A stretch of 64,000 bases of DNA from Diploptera punctata (lineage: Eukaryota > Arthropoda > Insecta > Blattodea > Blaberidae), in contig JASPKZ010010238.1 of assembly GCA_030220185.1 (NCBI GenBank), positions 841,501 to 905,500 of the forward strand. The letters are read 5' to 3'. This document shows positions 22,014 to 33,505 of the stretch, piece by piece; the first letter of the stretch is position 1, and every line of letters starts with the position of its first letter. The notes below the pieces were generated by a model. The model made no database searches. It saw only the letters and a list, made by a program, of their open reading frames with translations, and was not told where the DNA came from. The translations under genes and the position numbers were made by a program.

Positions 22014-22457
22014 GTCATAAGTAATGCCACGAGTGATTTCCAAATTATCGATAAATTCAGGACTCACGAAGTGAGGAGTGAATTTATCTAGAGAATTTAG
22101 AAATCAAGAGTGGCATTTGTTAGGACTATTTAACGAATAAAATTAAGCTGTTTACTCACAAATCATTATTTAACTATAGTTATTTTAAAATATTTATATA
22201 TTTAATGTAAACGGCGATGTTTGAAAACAAATGAGAAACGATAGGTACGCTTCTACTGCTTCTTTTGTTTATCACTGCAACCAGATCATACTATTTATTG
22301 CCAAAGGAACGCAATATTGTAAGGAGGAGCTTTCTTTAATATGGTAATCATAACACTGATAAATATTTGGTGAAACACGACTCTGATTGGTTGTAAAACA
22401 GAAATCATTGAAACGTGATTGGTCATTGACTCCCATTTGGGGCATGAGTTAAATAGT
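22014..22457 (+). mobile_element. Element H, copy 3, internally deleted
   Basis: Hairpin 22021-22115, 5' part of the body, then a jump at about 22322 to the shared 3' part (AGGAGCTTTCTTTAATATGG ... GAGTTAAATAGT). About 340 bp shorter than copy 1. Confidence 0.7.
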
Positions 22458-22614
22458 CTGTGTAAATATTAGAAGTTCCTGTCTTCGCCTTTTATGTAAT
22501 ATAATTACGTAATTTCACGTTGTATACTTGGCCAGTTAGTAGGAATTATATATCTTAAATATGTTATATACATATATTTTAATAATCAATTGAGTTGGTG
22601 TTTACTTGATGAAA

Positions 22615-23275
22615 ATCCATATTTATTAATTACATAAAATAAAACGTAGTTTTATTTAATTTTCATAGTTATTATATAATTCAGTGACAGCTGTTTCGGT
22701 ACACTGTACCTTCTTCAGACATGTTAACAAATTATGAATTGTGTTCCAACTGATCTAAGCAACAATACAACAATATTTATTTAAATATATAAATTTAAAA
22801 ATTTAAATAAATATTGTTGTATTGTTGCTTAGATCAGTTGGAACACAATTCATAATTTGTCTGAAGAGCGGGGGCACGCCGTAGCGTAGTGGTTAAGGCA
22901 CTGAGCTACAAGCCGGAGGGTCGAGGGTTCAAGTCCCGTTGGGGTCAGGATTTTTAAACTGACCCAAACCCTCTGGCGGCACTATGGCCCTGGGGTCGAC
23001 TCAGCCTCTAACGGAAATGAGTACCAGACGCTTGTTCTGGGGTAAAGGCGGCCGTCACGCAGGGCTGACAACCCGGCTGACATAAAGTGCCGATTGTCTA
23101 GAAAAAAGTGGGAGCCTTAACCTCCTACTACCCCAAGGGCCTCCTGAGGCCTGTTGTGGGATCACTTTACTTTACTAAGTACAGTGTACCGAAACAGCTG
23201 TCACAGAATTATATAATAAATATGAAAATCAAATAAAACTACGTTTTATTTTATTTAATTAATACATGTATTTTA
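22615..23275. mobile_element. Penelope-type foldback (~190-bp arms) split by SINE S2
   Basis: Arms 22622-22800 and 22800-22867 + 23176-23275 are inverted copies (shared AACAATACAACAATATTTAT and CGAAACAGCTGTCAC). Each arm reads CTGAAGAA, perfect palindromic stem GGTACA/TGTACC, GAAACAG, the same layout as other Penelope-like termini here. SINE S2 sits inside the right arm between CTGAAGA and AGTACAG. Confidence 0.75.
22868..23175 (+). mobile_element. S2 SINE, tRNA-derived, full length
   Basis: tRNA-like head at 22873-22947 (box A GTAGCGTAGTGGTTAAGGCA, box B GGGTTCAAGTCCC), body ACCCAAACCCTCTGGCGGCA, and 3' end GGGATCACTTTAC(TTTAC). The boundary is confirmed by the intact left arm of the surrounding foldback. 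A 5'-truncated copy is at 32548-32782. Confidence 0.88.
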
Positions 23276-23279
23276 TTTT

Positions 23280-24180
23280 ATGGAGTAGGGATATAATCAA
23301 GAGGACTAAATTATTAATACAGTGAAGTCCGAGTAATGTGGACCATTCTGTTTGAGTGGACCCTGTTAACATCTTCTTTAATTGGTGCTGCCCTCGAACA
23401 GAAAATATTTTAACTTCTTCGCCTCATAAACTTTGACGGGTTCAAGGCCACTTTCATAAAATTCTTTGTGCAAAGAAGGGTTTATTCGTGATATTTATGA
23501 AAAATGAAACCATTTAAAAAATTTTCAAGCTAAGAATCAATTCTTAATTTCTGCTATTGAATATTACAAATATTAAAAACAACTCCTAAATATATTATAT
23601 TATGTAGTTGCTGTTTTAATATACTGACGAGTTTGGTTTGATATTATGTGACATGGTGGCTGTATAAAATAATTAAACATAACAAAAGAATTAGGTTAAT
23701 GTGGACCCTCCACGAGGACCTGGGTCCACTTTACACGAATACGTATATTTTATCAATGAGGATGCTATCTGTAAAAACCATTCACTTAATTAATTTTATT
23801 TAATATCCTTGTAATTTTACTAAACTCAAAGACCGTTGCTTTCTGCAGTTGAATGACATGTGAATGTTATAATCAACAATAATTTTTCAAAACATTAAAT
23901 AAATATTAACGCTTTTTAATTATAATCAGTCATAAATATTTTCATATTAATCTGTGCCTGTCTGTATAAATTAATAGAGTAAATAAACTTAAAATAGACT
24001 AAAAGCTAAGGTGGGCTACGAAGTCCACTTTATCCGATTATGGAGGTTAAAGTGGACCTTTCTTGTAATGTAAAAAAAGTTTATAAATTATGACGATGTT
24101 TACATATTTGAATAAAATAAGTGTCATTTCAAAGTTACAACACTAATGATAATCACTGTAATTAAACAACATTCAAATCC
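23280..24180. other. Unassigned AT-rich sequence
   Basis: Begins with CAGTGAAGTCCGAGTAATG and has several GTGGACC/GGTCCAC words (23339, 23360, 23701, 24050). These recall pogo-type ends, but no matching opposite terminus was found. Confidence 0.4.
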
Positions 24181-24244
24181 CTTAATTAAAGAAGATAAAC
24201 AACAAATTCAAAACAGGGGTCCAAATTACCCGAAGTTCCTCTAT

Positions 24245-24512
24245 ATACCACAATTTTGAAGAGTATAAGGAATTAAAGTGGTTAGGACATGTTTTAAGAA
24301 TGGAAGATGAGCGATGGCCGAAGCAACTATATGAATGGCATCCGAATAGAAAGAAGAAAAGAGGAAGACCAAGGTTAGCATGGAAGGAAAACATGAAGAC
24401 AGTAATGCAAGCTAGAGGGCTAAGCATCGAACATGCCCAAGACCGTAGGCTTTGGAGATTTGGCACGGGAAGACGGCAGCTGCTGTAAAAACCCGAAGAT
24501 AGATAGATAGAT
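24245..24512 (+). pseudogene. RTE-b fragment with (GATA)n tail
   Basis: Open from about 24260: RMEDERWPKQLYEWHPNRKK, GRPRLAWKENMKTVMQARGL, FGTGRRQLL and stop, then AAACCCGAAGATAGATAGATAG. Only the last 80 codons survive. Confidence 0.87.
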
Positions 24513-24519
24513 TTTATTA

Positions 24520-24960
24520 CATGGTGCGGAAACATGGACGATGAAGCAAAAACACAGAAATAAATTATTAGTCACTGAAATGGACTTTTTAAGAAGATCG
24601 ACAAGAATATCAAAATTAGACAAAATGATACAATAAGAGATGTTATGAATATGGAAAAGGATATTGTTCAGGAGATTGAAGAAATCTAACTAAGAGAGTA
24701 TGGACATATAATGAGAAGAAGGGACACAGAAACAAACGAAGAAGTATTAAAATGGAAACCTGCTGGAAAAGGGAAAGGTGGTAGACCAAAGCCAACGTGG
24801 GTAAAGGGAATTCAAGGCATCATGAAGAAGAGAAATATGACAAAGCAGACACACAAGATCGGGAAATGTGCAAGAAAAAAAAAGGTATACTTTTGTTGAG
24901 GATACCTGTGTAAATTACAGATACAATCCTGAATTTAAAAAAAGTTATATACTTTATGGA
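24520..24960 (+). pseudogene. RTE-m fragment
   Basis: Relic of NGLFKKIDKNIKIRQNDTIR, IVQEIEEI, YGHIMRRRDTETNEEVLKWK and GRPKPTWVKGIQGIMKKRNM with stops. It abuts the GATA tail of RTE-b. It matches 49845-51110 and supplies the empty-site comparison for that nested insertion. Confidence 0.82.
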
Positions 24961-25960
24961 TGATGTTAAGACCCTGCCTTATGGATGAGAGACTTGTATT
25001 TTTTTTCTATTATGATACCTAATAAAAATTAACGTCTATTGAGATATTACACGAGAAAAAAAAATTAACTGCATTTCTGATTTTGATGTTTTCTTCGTTT
25101 TGATGGATCGTTCAATCGAGGCAACTCGCAAGAGTAAAAATATATATGGGTATTAAGAATGTATAAATAAAGCACAAAAATAAATTCTCGCAACTTCAGC
25201 GTATCTGTAATTAAATTCGAAGACCACATCCACAAATATGTTTCCCCATCTCCTTCATGTATTTATTTATCTGTGAAAACTCGTACATATCTAAATTGAA
25301 TAGTGTTGCGTGGTAACAGTGGCGTGGGGATAGCTGGAATTTATTTTATTTCACTTTACACCAGTTTTCATAAAAAATTCCATATCTTATTTATTTCACA
25401 ATAACACACACAATTTTCTGCTCTGAGTATCTTACAGTTACGGTTTATTTTATAGCTCACTTGTTCATACTCGTACAAATTCTTCCTAGCAAAACTTTAT
25501 TCCTTGTCGACCTTCAGATCACCTTCACGACTCCACTTCTGCGACACGACTGGCTCTCGCGTATGACTGATTTTTCAGCTCATTCCCATCTCTTGTACGT
25601 AAGAGGGACAAACTATCTGGAAGCATAATCTTGACCTCTCTCGAATCGAAACCACGAGAAGCCGATTCTTCCAGAAAGCGAATAATGGCCACATCTGGAA
25701 AGTTTCCAGCGAATCATACTGACTCATGAGTCGCCAAATCAAGAATTTCTATCTACTATATAAAGCGAGAATTGATTCCTGCGACCGCCCTCGAATTTCA
25801 AAAGCCGGTCCAAAAATTCTCCAAAATAGTATACTGTGATGTAACAATATATTGGAGATTAAAGAAAAATACATAAAAATTGTATTTGCCTGCGCTTCTG
25901 AGAGAAATTTGTCGCATAAAGAGTTAAAAAGTTTCAATGTATTGTGTAGAATATCCCGGA
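24961..25960. other. Unassigned sequence
   Basis: About 1 kb without recognised genes, repeats or element ends. A candidate for ordinary unique genomic sequence. Confidence 0.5.
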
Positions 25961-25964
25961 GAAA

Positions 25965-26200
25965 TAGTGGTAAAAGTGCTTGCATCTGGTTCCATAGTTC
26001 CCAAGTTTAAATCTGACCTGCATTGATGGATTTTTAAGGACACAATTCCTAGGGTACGGCTTCTTCGGAAGCGAAGTAATGCCGAGTATCCATTTCATAC
26101 AGGCCTACTTACGATACATGAAAAAGCCCCAAACCTGAAATAAGTGCCTTCAGAACTACATTTATAGTAATTGCACGCCCAAATTCGATTTTTCATGCTA
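25965..26200 (+). mobile_element. Candidate decayed tRNA-derived SINE (S5)
   Basis: TCCCAAGTTTAAATCTGACC resembles a decayed box B, followed by GGATTTTTAAGGACACAATTCCTAGGGTACGGCTTCTTCGGAAGCGAAGTAATGCCG-type body (stem CTTCGGAAG), a pattern typical of arthropod SINEs. No duplication seen. Confidence 0.4.
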
Positions 26201-26239
26201 ATTACCTGAGTTGTTACATGACGACATTAAATAAACTAT

Positions 26240-26800
26240 TAACCAACTCACTAGCTCTATCGAACCCATTGGTTCATGGCCGCGCGGAACAAAAGCTATC
26301 CACACATCCCTATCTTGAGCTAATGTTTTCCAATCATCCCCTGTATAATCTACTTTCCTCAAATCATGGATAATGTTATCCTCCTACCTCATTCTTGGTC
26401 TACCAACTAGGCGTTTTCCCTCTGGTTTTCCTACCAGAAGCTTCCATGCACCTCTTTCATTCCCCATACGTGCCACATGTCCTGCTCATCATAGTGTACG
26501 AGACTTAACTGTTCTTATTATATCCGGCTTCCTATAGGCTACATATCATGTCGCTAAAACTTTTAGTTGATTATCGACATTTTATGATTCTCAATTGACC
26601 TAGAGAGCTCCCTGTTTATGATCACTAGGATTTGTATTTCTTTTTACAACTGGGGGCTTAACAGGGGTTGTTCTTGCTAATTCATCAATTGATATCGTTC
26701 TTCATGACTCTTATGTAGTTTTCTCCATTCACCTGTCTGTTCATCTCTATTTGGCCTAAAAATCTCCTAAGAACTTTATTCTCTATTAAACTATTAACTA
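26240..26800 (-). pseudogene. RTE-a fragment broken by a 160-bp replacement
   Basis: 26240-26540 matches the a-tail (NLRVR end, GKPEGKRLVGRP region) and 26703-26790 the preceding GLYRKP/EQTGE part. Between them 26541-26702 is unrelated. The tail (TTAG/TTAA) is short. Confidence 0.75.
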
Positions 26801-26972
26801 GTTTCTCATATCCTCATAGAAGAGACGGGTTGGATATAATTATTTTTTTCTCAAATGTCATCCTGCACGTAATGTTCTCGAATTCCAAAATACTCTAATG
26901 AACTAATGAATATGTGAAATTTTACGGCAGGCCTATAACTTGTTGAAATTCACATTTTAATAATTACTTACG

Positions 26973-27260
26973 GGTCCACCGCTGTGGTAGCTTGCTGCCT
27001 TGTCATGCAGCGGGCCCGGGTTCGATCCCCGGTCGGCACAGTTCCTGGGTGAGATTTTTATCGGGGTTTTCCCTCACATGTAAAGACAAATGTCAAGAAA
27101 CGTTAAGGCCCAAACGGTCCCCGAACATCACATGACCATCGCAATGATCATAATTCTTATTCATCTTGGATTAAGCTTAGGATTAAGGACTCTCCTGGCG
27201 CATCCCTATCATCATCATCATCATCATCATCACCATCACCCATCATATCATCGGGGTAAC
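26973..27260 (+). mobile_element. S1 SINE 5' half plus unrelated (ATC)n segment
   Basis: Head and body match S1 up to about 27150 (GGCCCAAACGGTCCCCGAA). Then the sequence departs (CTTATTCATCTTGGATTAAG) and reaches (ATC)n at 27209-27233. A 3' recombinant or a different SINE subfamily. Confidence 0.65.
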
Positions 27261-27269
27261 GTAACCCCA

Positions 27270-27620
27270 ACCTCTGTGCCGCGCGCTTGGCACTTTTAAG
27301 TAACGCTTATAGAGTTACCTGTTGTCTAATAATTATTTTTCTCTATTTATTTAAATTTATACTATGTCATTAATATTTTTCTCGTTTTTATATATCTTGT
27401 ACATATTATATATTTAATTCGTTAAATTTAGAGTAAATCAAAATACATTATGAATATTAATTGTATTGTATTCATAACTTGTAATCGTTTATGTATATTG
27501 TAATTTAGATGTAAGACAATTTTTTTGTATTTTTAAAACCTGGTCGAGTGGCAGACAAGGCCTTAGGGCCTTAACTCTGCCGGGTAATATAAAGCTATTA
27601 TTATTATTACTATTATTATT
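27270..27620 (+). pseudogene. CR1-like LINE 3' end
   Basis: Starts inside the last codons of ORF2 (GGCACTTTTAAGTAACGCTT) and runs through the 3'UTR to the hairpin CCTGGTCGAGTGG, AAGGCCTTAGGGCCTT, ACTCTGCCGGG, then (ATT)n at 27596-27622. Inverted counterpart at 40779-41376. Confidence 0.8.
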
Positions 27621-27624
27621 ATCG

Positions 27625-27878
27625 TCTTCTTCTTCTTCTTCTTCTTCACTTCACGGGCTAGGCAAATAGCCTGTTCCGCCTCACAGTTGTTTTGTCCATC
27701 TTTTCACTGGCCTTCCTACATTCCTTCAACCTCTTGGCTTGTAGTTGAATGCTGCTCTTGGTAATCTTGTTACATTCATTCTTTCCACATGTGTAAACCA
27801 TTTCTCTCTATATTCTCTGACTTTCTCATCTAATGGATATATATTTAACTCTGTTCTTAGATCTTCATTCCTTATCCG

Positions 27879-27882
<4 letters not shown>
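27625..27882 (-). pseudogene. RTE-l fragment, tail-to-tail with CR1
   Basis: Minus strand: RIRNEDLRTELN, WFTHVERMNVTRLPRAAFNY and RPVKRWTKQL, then GAAGTGAAGAAGAAGAAG (tail at 27627-27648). Its (CTT)n tail meets the (ATT)n tail of the CR1 copy. Same subfamily as 47086-47413. Confidence 0.8.
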
Positions 27883-27914
<32 letters not shown>

Positions 27915-27929
27915 TTTAGATTATATTAA

Positions 27930-28179
27930 AATCAGCAATTAAGATGGTACGGACATGTCCAGCGAATGGAAGAGGATCGACTACCAAAATGCGTTTTGGA
28001 ATGGAGACCTGAGGGAAGACGAGGCATAGGAAGACCTAAAACCTCCTGAAGTCAGGGAATATGTTTATACATGAAGGAGAAACATCTACAACGAGGAGAT
28101 TGGAGGGACCGACAAAATTGGCTATTAGGAATCGGATGATGTCAAAGACATTAATCAACCGATGATCTATCTATCTATT
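27930..28179 (+). pseudogene. RTE-c fragment with (TCTA)n tail
   Basis: Relic of [26 protein letters not shown] and QRGDWRDRQNWLLGIG, then GATGATCTATCTATCTATTA. Preceded by (ATT)n at 27880-27912. Confidence 0.8.
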
Positions 28180-28806
28180 ATTATGCAAGTGGGTTACAAA
28201 TACGCCAATGCCAGGAGAGAATACCATAAATGTCCAAAAAGGACAAAGCTTGGGCATTAAAAAAATAATAACTTAAGCAGTGATCGTAAGTGCAGTATAA
28301 GAGAAAAATAATCTCCCTGTACATTTACCAGTTTCCGCTTACTCTGTAAGAACAAAGTGATACATAAATCTACTTGTGTCACGTATCTCAGTGATGCAAA
28401 CAAAGCAGATTTCGGATGAACGCCGGAGAAGCAAGTGGCATCCCAAGCGAGAAGAGTCGCAGCTGGCCTATGGCATGGCATTGTGTATTCCTATTGCAAA
28501 CGACAGCCGGTATTTTATATACGTGCTGCAACAGCTATAAATTCAGAGCTCTCTGAAACCGCGGAAACAAACACAGTGAAATACATATTGGAATAAATGT
28601 ATAGGTCTCCATGTATACGTGTTAGTTGTTTTTGGTTTTCTTCGCCTCCGGCTTACGTTAATTTACGGTCGATGCTTTAAAAAAAAAGCACCCATAATGT
28701 TTCTCACATATCACATCTCCATTACGTATTTTAAAATCTGGTCACACACTTCCCTCTAGCATTCATTTATGACTTTGAATTTCATCTATAAAAATACGTA
28801 GGATGA
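28180..28806. other. Unassigned sequence
   Basis: A 74-codon frame on the minus strand (28257-28481) has no recognisable motif. Nothing else found. Confidence 0.45.
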
Positions 28807-28814
28807 ATGCGTTG

Positions 28815-29512
28815 GATTATTTTTAATATTTCCATTAATTGTACAGCAGTAATGACAAATGAGGGAAATTTTGAGGAAGTGGCTGAATTCAAATACCTAG
28901 GAACAATAATCACAAATAGGAATGAGATGCACAAAGAAACTAAACATAGGCTCAATTCTGGAAATGCGTGCTATTATGCATTGCAGAGACTTTGATGTCC
29001 CAACTCCTTTCAAAAAACGTTAAGCTGAAAATATATAAAACTATTATTCTACCAGTTTTATTATATGGGTGTGAAACATGGACTCTTACTTTAAGGGAGG
29101 AAAGGAGATTACGGGTATTTGAGAATAAAGTTCTTAGTAAAATTTGTGGACCAAAGAGAGATGAACAGACAGGTGAACGGAGAAGACTGCATAACAATGA
29201 ACTACATGGTCTTTATAGGAAGCCAGATATAATAAGAACAGTTAAGTCTCGTAGACTGCGATGGGCAGGACATGTTGCACGTATGGGGAATGAAAGAGTT
29301 GCATGGAAGCTTCTTGTAGGAAAGCCAGAGGGAAAACGCCCAGTTGGTAGACCAAGAATGAGGTAGGAGAACAACATTAACTATGATTTGAGGGAAGTAG
29401 ATTATACAGGGAATAATTGGAAAGCATTAGCTCAGGATAGGGAGATATGGAGAGCTTATGTCCGCGCGGCCATGAACCTACGGGTTCGGTAGTGCCAGTG
29501 AGTAAGTAAGTA
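28815..29512 (+). pseudogene. RTE-a insertion, (TAAG)n tail
   Basis: MTNEGNFEEVAEFKYLGTII, RNEMHKETKHRLNSGNACYY, LLYGCETWTLTLREERRLRV, GPKRDEQTGERRRL, then AGHVARMGNERVAWKLLVGK up to RPRMR and a premature stop. A frameshift falls after LQRL. AATGCGTTG at 28806-28814 recurs after the tail near 29512, a likely target duplication. Confidence 0.85.
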
Positions 29513-29554
29513 ATGCGTTGTTAACTAATGAATGGGCTATAAAATAACAAGACA

Positions 29555-29666
29555 TTAAATAGTGTACTTGGAAACCCTAAAGATAAAGTCGATTGTTTAA
29601 AAAAATCCGGTATTTATGAAATTGGATCCATTGACTGTGATATGAAATATGTTGGGCAAAGAGGGT
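29555..29666 (+). pseudogene. Penelope-like GIY-YIG fragment
   Basis: An uninterrupted run of about 35 codons reads NSVLGNPKDKVDCLKKSGIY followed by EIGSIDCDMKYVGQ. The spacing of GIY and YVGQ is that of the GIY-YIG nuclease domain of Penelope-like elements, a different subfamily from 34650-34870. It fuses at about 29667 to RTE-a. Confidence 0.65.
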
Positions 29667-30655
29667 GCGTGTAGGCAAACAGTTTTCGGACACTTTTGAA
29701 ATCCAGAATGGGTTGAATGAAGGAGATGCATTACCTCCTCTACTATTTAATTTTGTACTAGAGCATTCCATTAAATCTTCAGAGAATGAGAAAGCCTTAC
29801 AACTCAATGGTATTAATAAGATGTTAGTTTATGATTATGTAGTACTATTGGCCGATAGCGAGGAGATACTAAAGGACAAAACGCACACACTATTGAGTAA
29901 CACTAAGATATTAGGACTGGAATTAAATATCATTAAAACTAAATATATGGTCACACGTAGAAATCCATTATATAATGGAAATGGACAGCTTTTGACAAAT
30001 GAGGGAAATTTTGAGGAAGTGGCTTAATTCAAATACCTAGGAACAATAATCACAAATAGGAATGAGATGCACAAAGAAATTAAACATAGGCTCAACACCG
30101 GAAATGCATGCTATTATGCATTATAGAGACTCTTGTCGTCCCAACTCCTTTAAAAAATGCTAAACTGAAAATATATAAAACTATTATTCTACAAGTTATA
30201 TTATATGGGTGCGAAATATAGACTCTTACTTTAAGGGAGAAAAGGAGATTACGAGTATTTGAGAATAAAGTTCTCACGAAAATATTTGAACCAAAGAGAG
30301 ATGAACAGACAGCTGTATGGAGAATACTACTAAACAGTGAAATTCATGGTCTTTATAGGAAGCCAGATATAGTTAGAAAAGTTAAGTCTCGTAGATTTGG
30401 TAGACAAGACATGTGGCAAGAATGGGGAATGAGAGACGTGCATGGAAACTTCCTGTAGGAAAACCAGAGGGAAAACACCCAGTTGGTAGACCAAGAATGA
30501 GGTGGGAGAATATCATTAACTATGATTTGAGGGAAGTAGATTATAAGGGAATGATTGGAGAACATTAGCTCAAGATATGGATGTATGGAGAGCTGATGTC
30601 CGCGCGGACATGATCCTACGGGTTCGATAGTGCCAGTGAGTTAGTTAGTTAGTGT
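29667..30655 (+). pseudogene. RTE-a copy, longest RT coverage, catalytic site lost
   Basis: Begins in the RT palm: VGKQFSDTFEIQNGLNEGDA, LPPLLFNFVLE, then KMLVYDYVVLLADSEEIL, where related copies have YADD or YVDD. The catalytic Asp pair is destroyed. It continues through VTRRNPLYNGNG, a stop at EEVA*FKYL, and a decayed basic tail to (GTTA)n at 30637-30652. Confidence 0.87.
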
Positions 30656-31002
30656 GTGTGTCTACAGCTGAAGTAATTAATCTAGCCATTAGGAATAATA
30701 TTTAGCTATCGTATCACGGAATGTGATGCGGTTTAGTACGTAGTAACTAGCGATTATACGTAATCGCTGATCAGTCGCTCTAACCGTGTAACCGTATCAT
30801 ATGTCAGCACCGCACGATCCTACCTTTTTATAACATTGAGTTTGAAAGTTTTGAGTGACTATATCGTCATTCCTTTGCCCGGGCCCATAGAAGGCAAAGA
30901 TTAATCCACCTTTCCTTTGTAAATTACTTAACATATAGTACTGAATGCTAAACAGTATTATAATCATATTTAATTAATGTTGGGTAGTAAACATTATGAG
31001 GT
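30656..31002. other. Unassigned sequence
   Basis: No element recognised. Confidence 0.5.
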
Positions 31003-31377
31003 ATAATCATTAAAATTCATCGGAGAACATATTGTTTAAACAACTCACCTCAAAGGATTCATGCTTCCATGATATCGCGATTTCAAACATAGTCATGTTC
31101 ATCGTCAGTCATAACTCCGACTGAAGAAATTCTTCGGCCGTCAACTATTCTATTGTCGCCATCTTCAGTGCTGCCATCTACGGTTGAATTTATGAACTTC
31201 GAAATCAATGTAATTTCGTTAGGGATATCAAAATTCATTGATCTATTTTTTGTTTTTCTGAATGTATATTTTTTCCCAAACATGACTATGTTTGAAATCG
31301 CTATATCATGGAAGCATGAATCCTATGAGGTGAGTTGTTTAAACAATATGTTCTCCGATGAATTTTAATGATTATAA
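31003..31377. mobile_element. Long-TIR element (~95-bp arms)
   Basis: Arms 31003-31095 and 31283-31377 are inverted copies sharing TTAAAATTCATCGGAGAACA and CTCACCTCAWAGGATTCATG-type sequence. The 180-bp interior has no recognised motif. The 71-codon frame through it is accidental. Confidence 0.75.
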
Positions 31378-31456
31378 TCGTTTAAGCTAGCAGGAAAAAG
31401 GGGATTAATTTGGCTTGAGAAAGCTTTAGAATATATATCAATACGAAATGTGAGTA

Positions 31457-32336
31457 GATGCACAATGAAACATGAGTAGCTACCCAATTAGTAAACATAA
31501 GTTAACTAAAAAAAGGCAACTTTTAATGAGAATCATAAGTGTTCATAATTCTTGCGCACGTTTTATTTGTGGTATTCGCAAATTTGACCATGTTACACCG
31601 TCCCTGGAACAATTATCGTGGTTTCGTCTAAGAGATCGTAGAACTGTCCATTCCCTATCCCTTCTCTATAAAATACTTCACACATCATCGCCTAATTATT
31701 TATCACGCCGCTTCATCAGACTATCCGACACACATAATCTTGACACTCGATCCCATCAGCACATTGTCCTTTATATCCCGCCTCATCACACTGTATATTA
31801 TTCATTATCTTTTACGGTGTCACTTACCAAAACATGGAATTCCCTTCCACCCTATGTCAGAGACTGTCAAACTATAACATCCTTCAAAAACAAACTAAAG
31901 AATTATTTAATAACAAACTAACTTATACACCTCACTGATAGTATTCTTTTAGCAATATTAATATATTTAATTATTTATGAAATAATATTAAGAATAACAA
32001 ATATTTTTTTGTTTGTTTTTTTAAATATTGTATAATCGTAAAATTAGTTTTTTTTATCTCATTATTTTCCTGTTTTTTATATACACTAGACAGGGACAAT
32101 TTAATATGTCTTGCTTGTATACATTTTATTATTAGTTTTAGTCTTAATTTTAACTAATATTAACTGGTTGTATTATAGATCGTAATATGTATATTAGATA
32201 TTATCTTTTGATCAAATTTTTACTTAGTGTTTAATATTAGAGTTAATTAAGATTGTTATATTCTTATGTAATATATGTTTGTCCTGGTGAGTGGAAGAGA
32301 AGGCCACATGGCCTTAACTCCACCAGGCTAAATAAT
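31457..32336 (+). pseudogene. CR1-like LINE 3' end with the longest ORF2 C-terminus
   Basis: An uninterrupted stretch (31472-31921, about 149 codons) reads RIISVHNSCARFICGIRKFD, HVTPSLEQLSWFRLRDRRTV, SLLYKILHTSSPNYL, TWNSLPPYVRDCQTITSFKN and ends LKNYLITN. This is the thumb/C-terminal region of a CR1/L2-group RT. The 5' part is missing. The 3'UTR ends in TCCTGGTGAGTGG...ACTCCACCAGG (32282-32326) and AAATAA. Confidence 0.87.
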
Positions 32337-32473
32337 TCTTAAAAAAAAAATAAGTCAGATAATTGAAATACAAATGATATAACAAAAATATATCTTCTTG
32401 ACCATTGAAAGAAAAAAAAATATGAATGAAATAATATAAATAACAAACTCGGTCAACAATAATTCAAAAAGTC

Positions 32474-32528
<55 letters not shown>
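32474..32528. repeat. (AAT)n microsatellite
   Basis: About 18 AAT units upstream of a SINE. Confidence 0.9.
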
Positions 32529-32547
32529 TTCATACATACATACACAC

Positions 32548-32782
32548 CCCGTTGGGGTCAGGATTTTTAAAATGACCCAAACCCTCTGGCGGCACTATGG
32601 CCCGGGTCGACTCAGCCTCTAACTGAAATGAGTACCAGACGCTTGTTCTGTTGTTCTGCCGTCACGCAGGGCTGACAACCCGGCTGACATAAAGTGCCGA
32701 TTGTCTAGAAAAAGTGGGAGCCTTAACCTCCTACTACCCCAAGGGCCTCCTGAGGCCTGTTGTGGGATCACTTTACCTTTTA
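32548..32782 (+). mobile_element. S2 SINE, 5'-truncated, 13-bp target duplication
   Basis: Starts inside the tRNA-like head (CCCGTTGGGGTCAGG) and runs to GGGATCACTTTAC. Target duplications CATACATACACAC lie at 32535-32547 and 32783-32795. The (CA)-rich site may have extended afterwards. Confidence 0.85.
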
Positions 32783-32795
32783 CATACATACACAC

Positions 32796-33146
32796 ACACA
32801 CAATCCAGTCCAGCCGAGGGCTAGGGTTCACAGTCCTGGTTGACCTACCCTGGTTTGTGGGACTGAAGAAACCAAAAAGCTCCCTCGAGCTACCGTCGAC
32901 CTGACCACGACGATCCCAAAGTTGATGATGACACTGATACTAACTTGCACAGCTTATTTGAGGCTTTCGATAACGAGGGGAAGATGCGCAGTCACACGCA
33001 GCGCATAAAGAAGGAAGGGGGAGGTACGTAGGAGAGAGGACAACGAAGGCAGGAATTTGGCACTGTTCTATAACATCACTGTAGAAGGAACACACGATGA
33101 CGTAGTTGTTACGTACGGAAAAAGTGATTTCGGTACATGTTCGTCC
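32796..33146. other. Unassigned, relatively GC-rich sequence
   Basis: No frame or repeat recognised. Confidence 0.45.
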
Positions 33147-33289
33147 TTAATAATTCTGCCCGAAGGCAGGTCCTTCACTGCAATCGCAGCATTTTCATGC
33201 TATGCTTGCAGCTTTACTAGGGAATTGTAGGTGTGGTAGCTTTTCGTTGCTTTCCACACCGGTGAAGGATGATGATGATGATGATGATG

Positions 33290-33329
<40 letters not shown>

Positions 33330-33505
33330 TAAGGATGATGATGGCCATATGATTTCGGGGGCCGTTTGGACCTTAATGTTTTCTTGACATTTGTATTACA
33401 GGTGAGGAAAAACCCCGATAAAAACCTCACCCAGAAAAACTGCCCCGACCGGGGATCGAACCCGGGCCCGCTGCATGACAAGGCTCGATACCACAGCGGT
33501 GGACG
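33147..33505 (-). mobile_element. S1 SINE with expanded (ATC/ATT)n
   Basis: Minus-strand S1. The internal ATC stretch has grown to (GAT)n(AAT)n at 33268-33340, and the box A/acceptor region is shortened (head ends at ACCACAGCGGTGGAC). The 93-codon Tyr/His-rich frame is a by-product of this expansion. Confidence 0.85.

Noticed and set aside
23320..24060. pogo-like transposon
   Set aside because: CAGTGAAGTCCGAGTAATG looks like a terminal repeat, but no inverted partner was found; GTGGACC words alone are not enough.
33200..33481. Tyr/His-rich protein on the minus strand
   Set aside because: Produced by the expanded (ATC/ATT)n inside an S1 SINE.
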